From the NCBI GenBank assembly GCA_002483765.1, contig DLIO01000112.1, positions 1-25,252 on the forward strand: a stretch of 25,252 nt of DNA, in the 5' to 3' direction. The position numbers were made by a program, and so were the translations under genes. Source of the DNA: Lentisphaeria bacterium UBA7640 (GTDB taxonomy: Bacteria > Verrucomicrobiota > Lentisphaeria > Victivallales > Victivallaceae). Under the pieces are notes generated by a model. The model was not told the DNA's origin and made no database searches. It saw only the letters and a list, made by a program, of their open reading frames with translations. Of this stretch, positions 1 to 7,470 are shown piece by piece (the first letter of the stretch is position 1; every line of letters begins with the position of its first letter).

Positions 1-175
1 CTCTCCAACTCTCCAACTCTCTCTTTGTGTACTTTGTGCCTCCTTTGAGTTCTCCATGGTTAACTTTTTGCATTTTCTCTGAGCCTCCGTGTTAGATCCC
101 CTACCCTACTTTCCCTGCCGTGACTTTCAGTGTCTTCGGTGGTTAACCCCCTTTTCTCTTTTTCCTGTTCTTTGG
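1..175. repeat. Degenerate CT-rich tandem/dispersed repeat region
   Basis: This gene-free left edge is strongly CT-biased on the plus strand. CTCCAACT occurs twice in tandem at 3-18. Two longer imperfect units end in TGGTTAAC, at 57-64 and 140-147, each preceded by TTTGTGCCTCC or TTTCAGTGTCTTC type sequence. This resembles the family of 'TGTGTTCTCTGTGGTTAA' intergenic repeats that I recall from many environmental bacterial genomes, but both copies are decayed. I see no ORF or RNA gene here. The repeat probably continues left of the window. The identification rests on pattern resemblance only. Confidence 0.45.
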
Positions 176-205
176 TTGGCAGATCGGAGGTTTTGAGGTT
201 ATATT
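176..205 (+). promoter_or_regulatory. Sigma-70-type promoter for the FAD oxidoreductase gene
   Basis: TTGGCA at 176-181 and TATATT at 200-205 are separated by 18 bases, each one mismatch from the consensus hexamers. Transcription would start near 212. That makes a TTG start at 212 unlikely and favours the GTG at 245, which has AAGGA at 232-236 upstream. Predicted by eye only. Confidence 0.4.
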
Positions 206-244
206 AGTAACTTGAAGCAATGTAAACATTTAAGGATCTATAAG

Positions 245-1648
245 GTGATTTTCAACGATATAAAAGATATTGACCGTGAATTTGATGTAGTAATTGCCGG
301 TAGTGGCCTTGGTGGCTTGACCGCTGCCAATATTTTAGCGCGCGCTGGTTGGCGCGTTCTGTTGGCAGAACAACATTTTCAGCTCGGTGGACTGGCGACT
401 TGTTTCCGCCGCAAACAGCATATCTTTGATGTTTCACTTCACGGTTTTCCGATTGGCATGAAAAAAACGTTACGAAAATATTGGTCTCGTGAAATGTCTG
501 AGCATATCACCCAAGTTAAAAGTATTCGTTTTGACAATCCGCAATTTTCGTTGGAAACCTCTTTTACCTCTGAAGATTTCACCGAAATTTTGATCAAACA
601 ATTTAAGCTTGAACGCTCAGTGGTCAACGCGTTTTATCAAGAACTTGCCAGCATGAATTTTTATGATGCCGATTCGAGAGTCAACCGCGACTTGTTCGAT
701 AAATATTTCCCCGGACGCAATGATGTTGTTCGCCTTTTGATGGAACCGATCACTTATGCCAACGGTTCCACGCTTGATGAACCCGCAATTACCTACGGTA
801 TTGTCTTCTCCAACTTTATGAGTAAAGGATGCTATACCTTTTCCGGCGGAACTGATTTGATGTTAGAGATGATGCAACAACAGCTTAACACCAATGGCGC
901 AACGGTTTTGACTAACGCTAAAGTTGAAAAAATAAATCTCAAAAATGGCAAAGTTGCTTCGGTTATGCTTAATGGCCGCGAAATAAGATGCCGTACGGTA
1001 ATCTCTAACGGGAACTTATTATCAACGATTAACCATTATGTTGGCACTGAGCATTTTTCCACCGATTTTCTTGATCGCGCTTCAAAGGTACGCTTGAACA
1101 CCAGTAGTTCACAGGTTTACATCGGCTTTAAGCCAGGCACTGAAATTGATTTTATCGGAGATCTGTTATTCACTTCGGAACACCCGATCTATGATCCAGA
1201 GGCGCTATTAAGTCGCGATTCCACCAGCCGGACATATTCGGTATATTACCCCAAAATCCGTCCCGGTTCCAATGACTTTACCGTTGTTGCATCAATGAAT
1301 GCCCGCTACGAAGACTGGAGCGGAATGAACTCCTTAGAATACGGAAACGCCAAAACGAAATTAGTCGAAGACACGCTGGACGCACTGGAGAAATACATCC
1401 CAGAAATTCGCTCTAAAATCGATTACACTGAAGCAGCCACTCCCCTTACGTTTGAACGTTACACGCTACATGGCAATGGTGCATCGTTTGGCACTAAATT
1501 TGAAGGTTTAGACATCAGCATGAAACTGTCCAATGAAATTGGTGGTTTATTCCATACTGGATCGGTCGGCATTATTATGTCCGGATGGCTTGGCGCCGCC
1601 AATTACGGCGTAATCACCGCCAATTACGCTGACAAATATCTGTCATAA
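245..1648 (+). CDS. Phytoene desaturase-like NAD(P)/FAD-dependent oxidoreductase
   Basis: This is a CrtI/COG1233-type flavoprotein of about 467 residues. The N-terminal dinucleotide-binding fold is clear: VVIAGSGLGGLTAANILARAG gives the GxGxxG loop near residues 19-24, and an acidic residue closes the second strand (LLAEQ). A GG-LA-CF segment follows, as in phytoene desaturases and carotenoid isomerases. The C-terminus has the family's conserved layout, with a GNGAS segment and then a Gly-rich HTGSVGI...GWLGAANYG helix cap. The family carries out FAD-dependent desaturation, isomerisation or saturation of polyprenoid or other hydrophobic substrates. The actual substrate cannot be read from the sequence, and no other carotenoid genes are present. 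I chose GTG at 245 because AAGGA lies 8 bases upstream; an in-frame TTG at 212 would fall on the predicted transcription start. The gene sits about 150 bases before the polysaccharide operon on the same strand and looks like a separate unit. Confidence 0.8.
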   Translation: MIFNDIKDIDREFDVVIAGSGLGGLTAANILARAGWRVLLAEQHFQLGGLATCFRRKQHIFDVSLHGFPIGMKKTLRKYWSREMSEHITQVKSIRFDNPQFSLETSFTSEDFTEILIKQFKLERSVVNAFYQELASMNFYDADSRVNRDLFDKYFPGRNDVVRLLMEPITYANGSTLDEPAITYGIVFSNFMSKGCYTFSGGTDLMLEMMQQQLNTNGATVLTNAKVEKINLKNGKVASVMLNGREIRCRTVISNGNLLSTINHYVGTEHFSTDFLDRASKVRLNTSSSQVYIGFKPGTEIDFIGDLLFTSEHPIYDPEALLSRDSTSRTYSVYYPKIRPGSNDFTVVASMNARYEDWSGMNSLEYGNAKTKLVEDTLDALEKYIPEIRSKIDYTEAATPLTFERYTLHGNGASFGTKFEGLDISMKLSNEIGGLFHTGSVGIIMSGWLGAANYGVITANYADKYLS

Positions 1649-1721
1649 AAGTCTCCCATAACAGTAATTTACCACCTACTAACATTTAAATAATTTCTGT
1701 AGTCTATTCTGCGATCTCATT

Positions 1722-1749
1722 TTGAATAACAGCCTTTTTCTGCTATAGT
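1722..1749 (+). promoter_or_regulatory. Promoter of the STAS/exopolysaccharide operon
   Basis: TTGAAT at 1722-1727 and TATAGT at 1744-1749 are separated by 16 bases. A TGC directly before the -10 gives an extended -10 element. The leader to the ATG at 1800 is about 45 bases and ends in the purine-rich GAGGAAGGA ribosome-binding region. It is the best promoter-like sequence upstream of 1800 and is the likely start of transcription for the genes up to 8880. Confidence 0.5.
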
Positions 1750-1799
1750 ATCGCTTAATATATGATTACACCGACTAAATATAATTATACGAGGAAGGA

Positions 1800-2147
1800 A
1801 TGGCTTGTGTTATGGAAATAAATGTGTATGAAAAATCTGGAGTTATGGTAATTGAATTGTCTGGACGGTTGGATGCTGAACATGCAGAGAAATTGCGCAC
1901 CGAATTCTTAAAACTTCTAGAAAAATATCGTAACTTTGCTGTTGACTGTACAAAAATGGAATACTTAGACAGCACTGGACTGGGCGCTATGGTTTTTTGC
2001 ATGAAAAGTAGTAATGAATACGGCGGAGCATTGCGCTTGGCAAACCTGACCCCAAAAGTACAAATGATTTTCGAAATTACCCGTGCCTACCGAGTTTTTG
2101 ACATTTACGACAATCTTGATGCCGCAGTAGCGGCGTTCCAGACATAA
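1800..2147 (+). CDS. STAS-domain anti-sigma factor antagonist (SpoIIAA/HsbA/SypA-like)
   Basis: This 115-residue protein is a complete single STAS domain. It contains VIELSGRLDAEHAEKLR near residues 17-33, then VDCTKMEYLDSTGLGAMV. Ser58 in the DSTGLG loop is the residue that anti-sigma-factor kinases phosphorylate in this family. In partner switching, the unphosphorylated form binds an RsbW/SpoIIAB-type kinase or another target and releases a sigma factor. It is the first gene of the exopolysaccharide operon, 59 bases before the sugar transferase, as sypA is in Vibrio fischeri. The cognate phosphatase/kinase is probably the receiver-PP2C-HATPase protein at 14204-15775. GAGGAAGGA lies directly before the ATG at 1800; the ATG at 1812 (MEINVY) is an alternative that would still give a full domain. 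The domain call is secure, whereas the partner is inferred. Confidence 0.9.
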   Translation: MACVMEINVYEKSGVMVIELSGRLDAEHAEKLRTEFLKLLEKYRNFAVDCTKMEYLDSTGLGAMVFCMKSSNEYGGALRLANLTPKVQMIFEITRAYRVFDIYDNLDAAVAAFQT

Positions 2148-2206
2148 CCAAAGTATCTTCCAAGCCCAAATATTGGGAACGCGATTAAGCAGGAATTAAT
2201 CACTTT

Positions 2207-2956
2207 ATGAGTCAAAAAATAGAACAATCGCTCCTCAGGCATTCCAAACATGACCTGCAAAAAGAATTAATCGAATTCTTGCTTAACAATACACACCCGA
2301 ACAAAAAGCGCAGTATTAGATGGAAGATATTGCTCTGGCGCTTTACAACTACCGGAGCACATGGCTTAAAACGGAGCCTTGATATCTGTTTTTCACTGTT
2401 ATTCTTGCTGTTTTTTTCTCCGTTACTGCTCTTGGTTACAATATGGATAAAGTTGGACTCGCCAGGACCGCTGATTTATCGTCAAGTTCGAGTTGGGTTA
2501 AACGGACGACATTTCAACTTTTACAAATTCCGCTCCATGTACTTTGGAGCCGATAAACAATTACAGGAATTAACAACTCACAACGAGTCCACAGATGGAG
2601 TGATTTTCAAAATGAAAAAAGATCCGCGCATCACTCGCCCTGGCCGGTTAATCCGTAAATTCAGCATTGATGAATTACCACAATTACTCAATGTATTCCT
2701 TGGAGATATGAGTTTAGTTGGACCACGTCCTCCGCTGCCCAAGGAAGTGGATCAATACACGCTTGACGATAGAAAACGTTTAAACGTATTACCAGGGATT
2801 ACTGGCCTATGGCAAGTATCGGGCCGCAGCGACATTCCATTCAAAGAACAAGTGGAACTGGATAAGAAATATATCCAGAGCCAGTCAATACTTAACGACA
2901 TCATCATTATGCTTCGCACAATCCCGGCCGTCCTGACAGGACGCGGGGCTTACTAA
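2207..2956 (+). CDS. Undecaprenyl-phosphate sugar phosphotransferase (exopolysaccharide priming enzyme)
   Basis: This 249-residue protein is a member of the bacterial sugar transferase family (PF02397; WbaP/EpsL/PglC core). After about 50 polar residues there is one membrane helix (about 57-80), then the conserved KFRSM at 107-111. The catalytic region DELPQLLNVFLGDMSLVGPR begins at Asp155-Glu156. LPGITGLWQVSGR follows (195-207), and then the amphipathic ELDKKYI segment and the terminal helix. These enzymes transfer a sugar-1-phosphate from an NDP-sugar to undecaprenyl phosphate on the cytoplasmic membrane face, which starts repeat-unit synthesis. It lacks the extra N-terminal membrane domain of full-length WbaP/WcaJ and is therefore the short form. 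The specific sugar cannot be predicted. An inverted repeat (GATTAA 2183-2188, TTAATC 2196-2201) encloses the AGGA ribosome-binding site. Confidence 0.93.
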   Translation: MSQKIEQSLLRHSKHDLQKELIEFLLNNTHPNKKRSIRWKILLWRFTTTGAHGLKRSLDICFSLLFLLFFSPLLLLVTIWIKLDSPGPLIYRQVRVGLNGRHFNFYKFRSMYFGADKQLQELTTHNESTDGVIFKMKKDPRITRPGRLIRKFSIDELPQLLNVFLGDMSLVGPRPPLPKEVDQYTLDDRKRLNVLPGITGLWQVSGRSDIPFKEQVELDKKYIQSQSILNDIIIMLRTIPAVLTGRGAY

Positions 2957-2967
2957 AAGGTGATTTT

Positions 2968-4359
2968 GTGAAATCTATAGTTTATTGCTCCGATAATTCA
3001 GTCAAATGGGTCCGCGAAAACTTTTCGCAATGCTCACCCTACCTGCTGGAGATTGGCAATAAACCATTTCTGGAATATTTGATCGATTTTTGTGTTTTGG
3101 CAAAAATCCGACAAATAAGAATTGTCCAAGATGAACATGATCAAAGAATCCAACAGCACCTCGGTGATGGCAGCCGCTGGGACGTTGAACTTTCATACAC
3201 CACCGCCAAACAAGGCTCACACGCTAATGCCATTGAACAATACAACAGCGGATTCATCGGCAACGATACTATTTTATTATTTAATGGAATGTTCTGGTTA
3301 AGTTATGACAAACATATCTCTTATTCATTTCCCACGATAGGCTCCTTAAACTTCCAGGCAATGACCCCTACTGGTGACGGCTGGCGTTTTATTGCTGCAG
3401 AGGCACACAGTCATTCAGATCGCCGTTATGAAGAAAAACTCGAAGCTGGATTCCCACAAGTTTCACCGTTAAATTCAATTTTAGATTTCTATCAAAAAAG
3501 CATGACGCTGCTAAATGGCGAGTCTGAACATTACAATCTTCCAGGATATGGAGCGGACAAAACGATATTAATTGGTCGCAATGTAGTCATTCCACGTTCA
3601 GCCAAAATCATTAGCCCTGCAATAATCGGTGACTGCGTCCAATTAGGGCAAGATACGGAAATCGGCCCAAATGCTGTCGTCGGTAGTAATTCTTTTATTG
3701 ACGACAATTCCACAATCAACAACTCTGTAGTCATCAGCCATTCATATCTCGGATGCAACCTGGAACTAAACTGTAAAATTGCCGCACAAAACATGGTTAT
3801 TGACCCAAACACCGGAACCCGACTCGATATTGCTGATGAATTTTTATTGACCCATACCATTAATAAAAGAAAAAATCCCTGTATTTTGTGTTCCTTGAGG
3901 CAACGAATAGTAGCATTTTTGCTATGGATTGTTTGGCTTCTGCCATGGTTGATGATTCGTCCGTGGTGTCGCTTAAAAAGCAAGGATATTTTCATTAATT
4001 CAGGAACGGATAAACTTCAAATACGACTTTATACTTTGCCAGGAAAAAATTTATTTGCACGGTGGTTCTTTAAATTATCGTTGGATCGCTTCCACCTATT
4101 ACGTGCAGTAATCTACGGTAAATTACGTTTGGTGGGTAATATTATTTTAGATGATGGATCGCTAATTGCCAATGACTTTGAAGCGACGTTCAAAGAATAC
4201 ACTCCTGGAATATTTTCTTACTCCGAAGCACTAGGACATGGCAATGACTATGCGCAATGTCGAATTGACGAATTATATTATCTTCACCACGCAAAATTTA
4301 GTTTTAATTTGTGGATTTTATATAAGACATTAATCCGTAACTTTCTGAAAGAAACTTAA
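2968..4359 (+). CDS. Chimeric protein: nucleotidyltransferase-like domain, left-handed beta-helix and sugar-transferase-like C-terminus
   Basis: The 463-residue protein appears to have three parts. Residues 1-115 resemble the NDP-sugar pyrophosphorylase fold (NKPFLEYLIDFC at 31-42, HLGDGSRWDVELSY at 64-77). However, there is no GxGxRL nucleotide loop, and the usual metal-binding Asp position reads LLFNGMF, so catalysis looks lost. Residues 200-280 are hexapeptide repeats of a left-handed beta-helix (IIGDCVQLGQDTEIGPNAVV). After a membrane segment (about 313-330), residues 360-460 echo the sugar phosphotransferase encoded just upstream: FKLSLDRFHLLRAVIYGKLR matches the DELPQL...GDMSLVGP block with the conserved Glu replaced, and RIDELYYLHHAKFS matches the ELDKKYI block. 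The start is GTG with AAAAGGTGA upstream. Family relatives act in polysaccharide precursor synthesis; here a non-catalytic or scaffold role is possible. Function unassigned. Confidence 0.65.
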   Translation: MKSIVYCSDNSVKWVRENFSQCSPYLLEIGNKPFLEYLIDFCVLAKIRQIRIVQDEHDQRIQQHLGDGSRWDVELSYTTAKQGSHANAIEQYNSGFIGNDTILLFNGMFWLSYDKHISYSFPTIGSLNFQAMTPTGDGWRFIAAEAHSHSDRRYEEKLEAGFPQVSPLNSILDFYQKSMTLLNGESEHYNLPGYGADKTILIGRNVVIPRSAKIISPAIIGDCVQLGQDTEIGPNAVVGSNSFIDDNSTINNSVVISHSYLGCNLELNCKIAAQNMVIDPNTGTRLDIADEFLLTHTINKRKNPCILCSLRQRIVAFLLWIVWLLPWLMIRPWCRLKSKDIFINSGTDKLQIRLYTLPGKNLFARWFFKLSLDRFHLLRAVIYGKLRLVGNIILDDGSLIANDFEATFKEYTPGIFSYSEALGHGNDYAQCRIDELYYLHHAKFSFNLWILYKTLIRNFLKET

Positions 4360-4373
4360 CTGAGGCGCAAAAC

Positions 4374-6419
4374 ATGTATTTGGAAAACCATGACAAAGAT
4401 GAAATCATAGAACAAAGCGAAGAACGCACCTCGATTGTCGCGAAGGGAATGAAGTACCTCGAGTTGTTCAGACGGGATGTTTGTTGCTGGCAGTGGGCGT
4501 TGCGGCGCCACTGGATTCTATTGATCGCTTTTCCAATATTAGGAGCCTTGCTGTTTTTTACAGTCAGGACTTTGACAACTTCGCCAGCCTATATGAGCCG
4601 CTGTTCATTAATAAAACAAGAACCTGTGGATGCTCGCTTCCGCGATTATCCAGTGGGAGTTATTACCCCTCCCAAGCTTGATGCGGTATTTAATATTATT
4701 CTGAGTCGTCAATGCTTAAGCGAAACTCTAAAAAGATTGAACCTGAAATGGACAGTCAATGAATTTTTTAAAAAAATTTCATTGGATCAAGCGTCTAAAA
4801 ACTCTAATTACCTTTTTCTTGCGGTGACGACTCATAATCCACAATTATCAGCAGAGGCGGCAAATACCCTTGCCGAAGTCTTTATCGAACATTATAAAAA
4901 ATTCCTCCGTGATTACGGCAAAGAACCTTTCGAAAATCTCGAACGCAGTAACCGAGAATTAACCGCTGAATTAGAAAATCTTCAAGCTGAATTAAAAGTG
5001 TTGATGGAAACAAATAAAATAGGTTTTCTAGAAAGCGAAAGACACATGATTGAACAACGAATTTTATTTACAGAGGAACAAAACCAAAAGGCCAACGCAG
5101 ATGTAGAAATCCTCGCAATAAAGCTTCAAGAATTGGAAAAACATCTCCTTAGCACGCCAGAAAAAACTGAGCTTTACTCAGAACGTAGCACAACTCGCGA
5201 ACAAGCGTTAACAACAATGAGAGTGGAACTGGCTGAGCTGCTTCAGAGTTACACTGAAAACAATCCTCTTGTGATTAGAAAAAAAGCCATTGTCAATGAT
5301 CTTGAAAAAAATATGCTTGAGAACAAAGATGACGGCAAAGACAAAGTAGTAATAGGGAAAAACCCTGAGTACACTGAAATAAAAACTGAAATTAGCAAAA
5401 TGAGTGCCGAATATAAAGCACTAAAAAACCACACAGCGCAACGCGCACAAAACTTGGATACCCTCATGAAACGCCGCGACCAACTAAGCCGAATGGCGCC
5501 AGCTTACACGTCATTACAGGATCGCATTGAAAACAAAAAGAATTTGCTGCAACAAAAAGAGTTACAAGCTCGCGAACTGGAGATGTTCCGCGAACGCCAC
5601 TTTACCGACATCAATATCTATGAGCACGCGGTGCCTTCTAGCCAACCAGTTGGACGCGCTAGGATCGTCTTGACGATTCTAGGTTTTATTTTCGGTTTAA
5701 TGGTTGCTCTACTATACGTATTTGGTCGTGAAGCACTCGATTTAACAATAAGAACCAAAGGCGACCTGGAAAGTGCACTAAATATTCCTCTTTTAGGAGT
5801 CATTCCTAAATTAAACACCAGTCACCGAGCGGATTTTTACAATGCACTCCAAGAGATTATTGACACAGTCGACAAAGAAAAAGAAATCAATACAGACGGT
5901 AAAGGTATTTTAGCGCTAGCGATAATCGAAGATAATGCAAGACCTTATGAAAAGGTTTTAGAAGAACTGCTACACATGATAATTGTAAAAGATATTTCAT
6001 ACTTACGGATCAAAGAAGCTCCAGATGACGGTTGCGACTCAGCGCTTTTAATCAATGATTATCTATACGGGTTGATCGATGAATTACCAAACCCAGGTGC
6101 AGACAACACTCTCTATTTCAAACTAGACGACATGGCTTTTTTCAGCCCGCCAGATACCGAACGACTATACTCAATCGCCACTCTTTCACACCGAACGCTA
6201 GTCGTTTGGGAGCTATTTTCCTATCAAAAATATCCACAATTCTACGCTCGGATATGTTCTACTGCAGCGATGACAGTATTGCCATTCCAGTTCGGCATAA
6301 CCTCCAAAAAATATGTCCGACCAATCCTAGATTTTCTAAGACAAAACGAAGTCCATTCTCTTTTTGGCGTAATTTATGCCATTGACGACAAACATTACCA
6401 AGAGGTCAACGTATCATGA
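4374..6419 (+). CDS. Wzz/GumC-type polysaccharide co-polymerase with P-loop-less C-terminal domain
   Basis: The protein has 681 residues. One membrane helix (about 46-66, HWILLIAFPILGALLFF) follows a cytoplasmic N-terminus. The long periplasmic part begins with the Wzz domain (LIKQEPVDAR...) and continues as a coiled coil rich in Glu, Lys and Gln (about 180-410). A second helix (about 428-447) follows a Pro-containing entry (SSQPVGRARIVL) and leads into the typical DLTIRTKGDLESALNIPLLG. The domain after that has the length and rhythm of a tyrosine autokinase (Wzc/CapB) domain but no Walker A loop and no Tyr-rich tail. Such proteins control chain length and couple polymerisation to export. Its stop overlaps the ATG of the export lipoprotein (ATGA at 6416-6419), so the inner- and outer-membrane partners are translationally coupled. 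Confidence 0.85.
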   Translation: MYLENHDKDEIIEQSEERTSIVAKGMKYLELFRRDVCCWQWALRRHWILLIAFPILGALLFFTVRTLTTSPAYMSRCSLIKQEPVDARFRDYPVGVITPPKLDAVFNIILSRQCLSETLKRLNLKWTVNEFFKKISLDQASKNSNYLFLAVTTHNPQLSAEAANTLAEVFIEHYKKFLRDYGKEPFENLERSNRELTAELENLQAELKVLMETNKIGFLESERHMIEQRILFTEEQNQKANADVEILAIKLQELEKHLLSTPEKTELYSERSTTREQALTTMRVELAELLQSYTENNPLVIRKKAIVNDLEKNMLENKDDGKDKVVIGKNPEYTEIKTEISKMSAEYKALKNHTAQRAQNLDTLMKRRDQLSRMAPAYTSLQDRIENKKNLLQQKELQARELEMFRERHFTDINIYEHAVPSSQPVGRARIVLTILGFIFGLMVALLYVFGREALDLTIRTKGDLESALNIPLLGVIPKLNTSHRADFYNALQEIIDTVDKEKEINTDGKGILALAIIEDNARPYEKVLEELLHMIIVKDISYLRIKEAPDDGCDSALLINDYLYGLIDELPNPGADNTLYFKLDDMAFFSPPDTERLYSIATLSHRTLVVWELFSYQKYPQFYARICSTAAMTVLPFQFGITSKKYVRPILDFLRQNEVHSLFGVIYAIDDKHYQEVNVS

Positions 6420-7456
6420 AATATAATTATTTATTCTTCCTTTCCGCATTGTTACTACTTACAGGTTGCGCTCCAGATCATTTTGGACCTGTCAACGTTC
6501 CCGAAGAGTATTCCACCGATCAAGTAATGAAAACATCCAAAGATGAAGTTGATGCGGAATTAAAAGAACTTCAAAAACTCCCCGAAGCGAATTATACTAT
6601 TAGCTCGGAGGACCATTTTCATATTGTAGTATACGGATATCCTGACGTTAGTGCCACCAACATTGTCATAACCCCTGATGGGTTCTTGAACATGCCCTTA
6701 ATTGGGCCAGTAAAGGTCGGAGGTTTGACGGTTAAAGAGGCCAATTTGAAAGTGGCTGAAGAACTATCATATTACGTCAAATCCCCTAAAGTGGCGCTGA
6801 TCCCGGTTCAAGTGACTGGATTCAGCTTTGTGATTGCTGGGCAGGTTTTGCGTCCAGGTAAATATACCATTGCAATCGGACGCACGCGGCTGATTGACGC
6901 TATTGCTTTAGCCCAAGGTTTCACCAGTGGCTTATATCAAGGGACTACATTCTCATTGGCCGACTTGGATAATGCATACATCGCGCGCGAAGGAAAAATC
7001 CTACCGGTTAGTTTCAACAAAGCACTGCTTCAGGGCGATAACTTGCACAATATCCCTTTACAAAATGGCGATTACATTTATGTGCCACAGGTAATGGGCA
7101 GCACAGTCACCGTGCTTGGTGAAGTTCATCGCCAAAATTATGTTGGTTATCACGAAGGTCTAACTTTAGTTAATGCGCTCTCTTTTTGCATGGGTTTAAT
7201 GGAAACTCATGCGGACAATGTTAAGATAATTCGCGGCGGCATGAAGGACCCAGTAGTTTATACTGTCAATATCACCAAAATGCTAGAAGGAAAAATCAAA
7301 GATTTCCCACTTCAACCCAACGATATCGTCTTTGTGCCACGCGATGGATTATCGGACTGGAACGTTATGGTTCGCAAAATCTTGCCGACAATTCAAGCTA
7401 TGAGCATGCTGGCTGGACCATTTGGAAATCCATCTTCTCTCTATTATTCAAATTAA
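6416..7456 (+). CDS. Polysaccharide export outer-membrane lipoprotein (Wza/GumB/BexD family)
   Basis: This is a 346-residue lipoprotein. A short signal ends in the lipobox LLTGC (Cys18). The poly_export domain follows (YTISSEDHFHIVVYGYPDVS, then ITPDGFLNMPLIGPVKVGGL), and then two SLBB-type beta-grasp domains: one starting at VIAGQVLRPGKYTIAIG and a second at VTVLGEVHRQNYVGYHEGLT, the latter ending in LQPNDIVFVPRDG. The family forms the octameric outer-membrane channel for capsule or exopolysaccharide. Its ATG overlaps the stop of the GumC-like gene, consistent with assembly of a trans-envelope complex. A C-terminal helix of the kind that crosses the outer membrane in Wza is plausible in the last 30 residues but is not certain. 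Confidence 0.92.
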   Translation: MKYNYLFFLSALLLLTGCAPDHFGPVNVPEEYSTDQVMKTSKDEVDAELKELQKLPEANYTISSEDHFHIVVYGYPDVSATNIVITPDGFLNMPLIGPVKVGGLTVKEANLKVAEELSYYVKSPKVALIPVQVTGFSFVIAGQVLRPGKYTIAIGRTRLIDAIALAQGFTSGLYQGTTFSLADLDNAYIAREGKILPVSFNKALLQGDNLHNIPLQNGDYIYVPQVMGSTVTVLGEVHRQNYVGYHEGLTLVNALSFCMGLMETHADNVKIIRGGMKDPVVYTVNITKMLEGKIKDFPLQPNDIVFVPRDGLSDWNVMVRKILPTIQAMSMLAGPFGNPSSLYYSN

Positions 7457-7470
7457 CCATTTGGAACAAA

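Noticed and set aside
336..357. GCGCGCGC-rich stretch in the desaturase gene and a similar one in the cmk fusion near 16441
   Set aside because: These are short coding coincidences (Ala-Arg codons) without the ATAAT centre or inverted arms.
3531..3995. Minus-strand ORF of 154 codons opposite the beta-helix protein
   Set aside because: No recognisable motif; it is a shadow of a strongly supported plus-strand gene.
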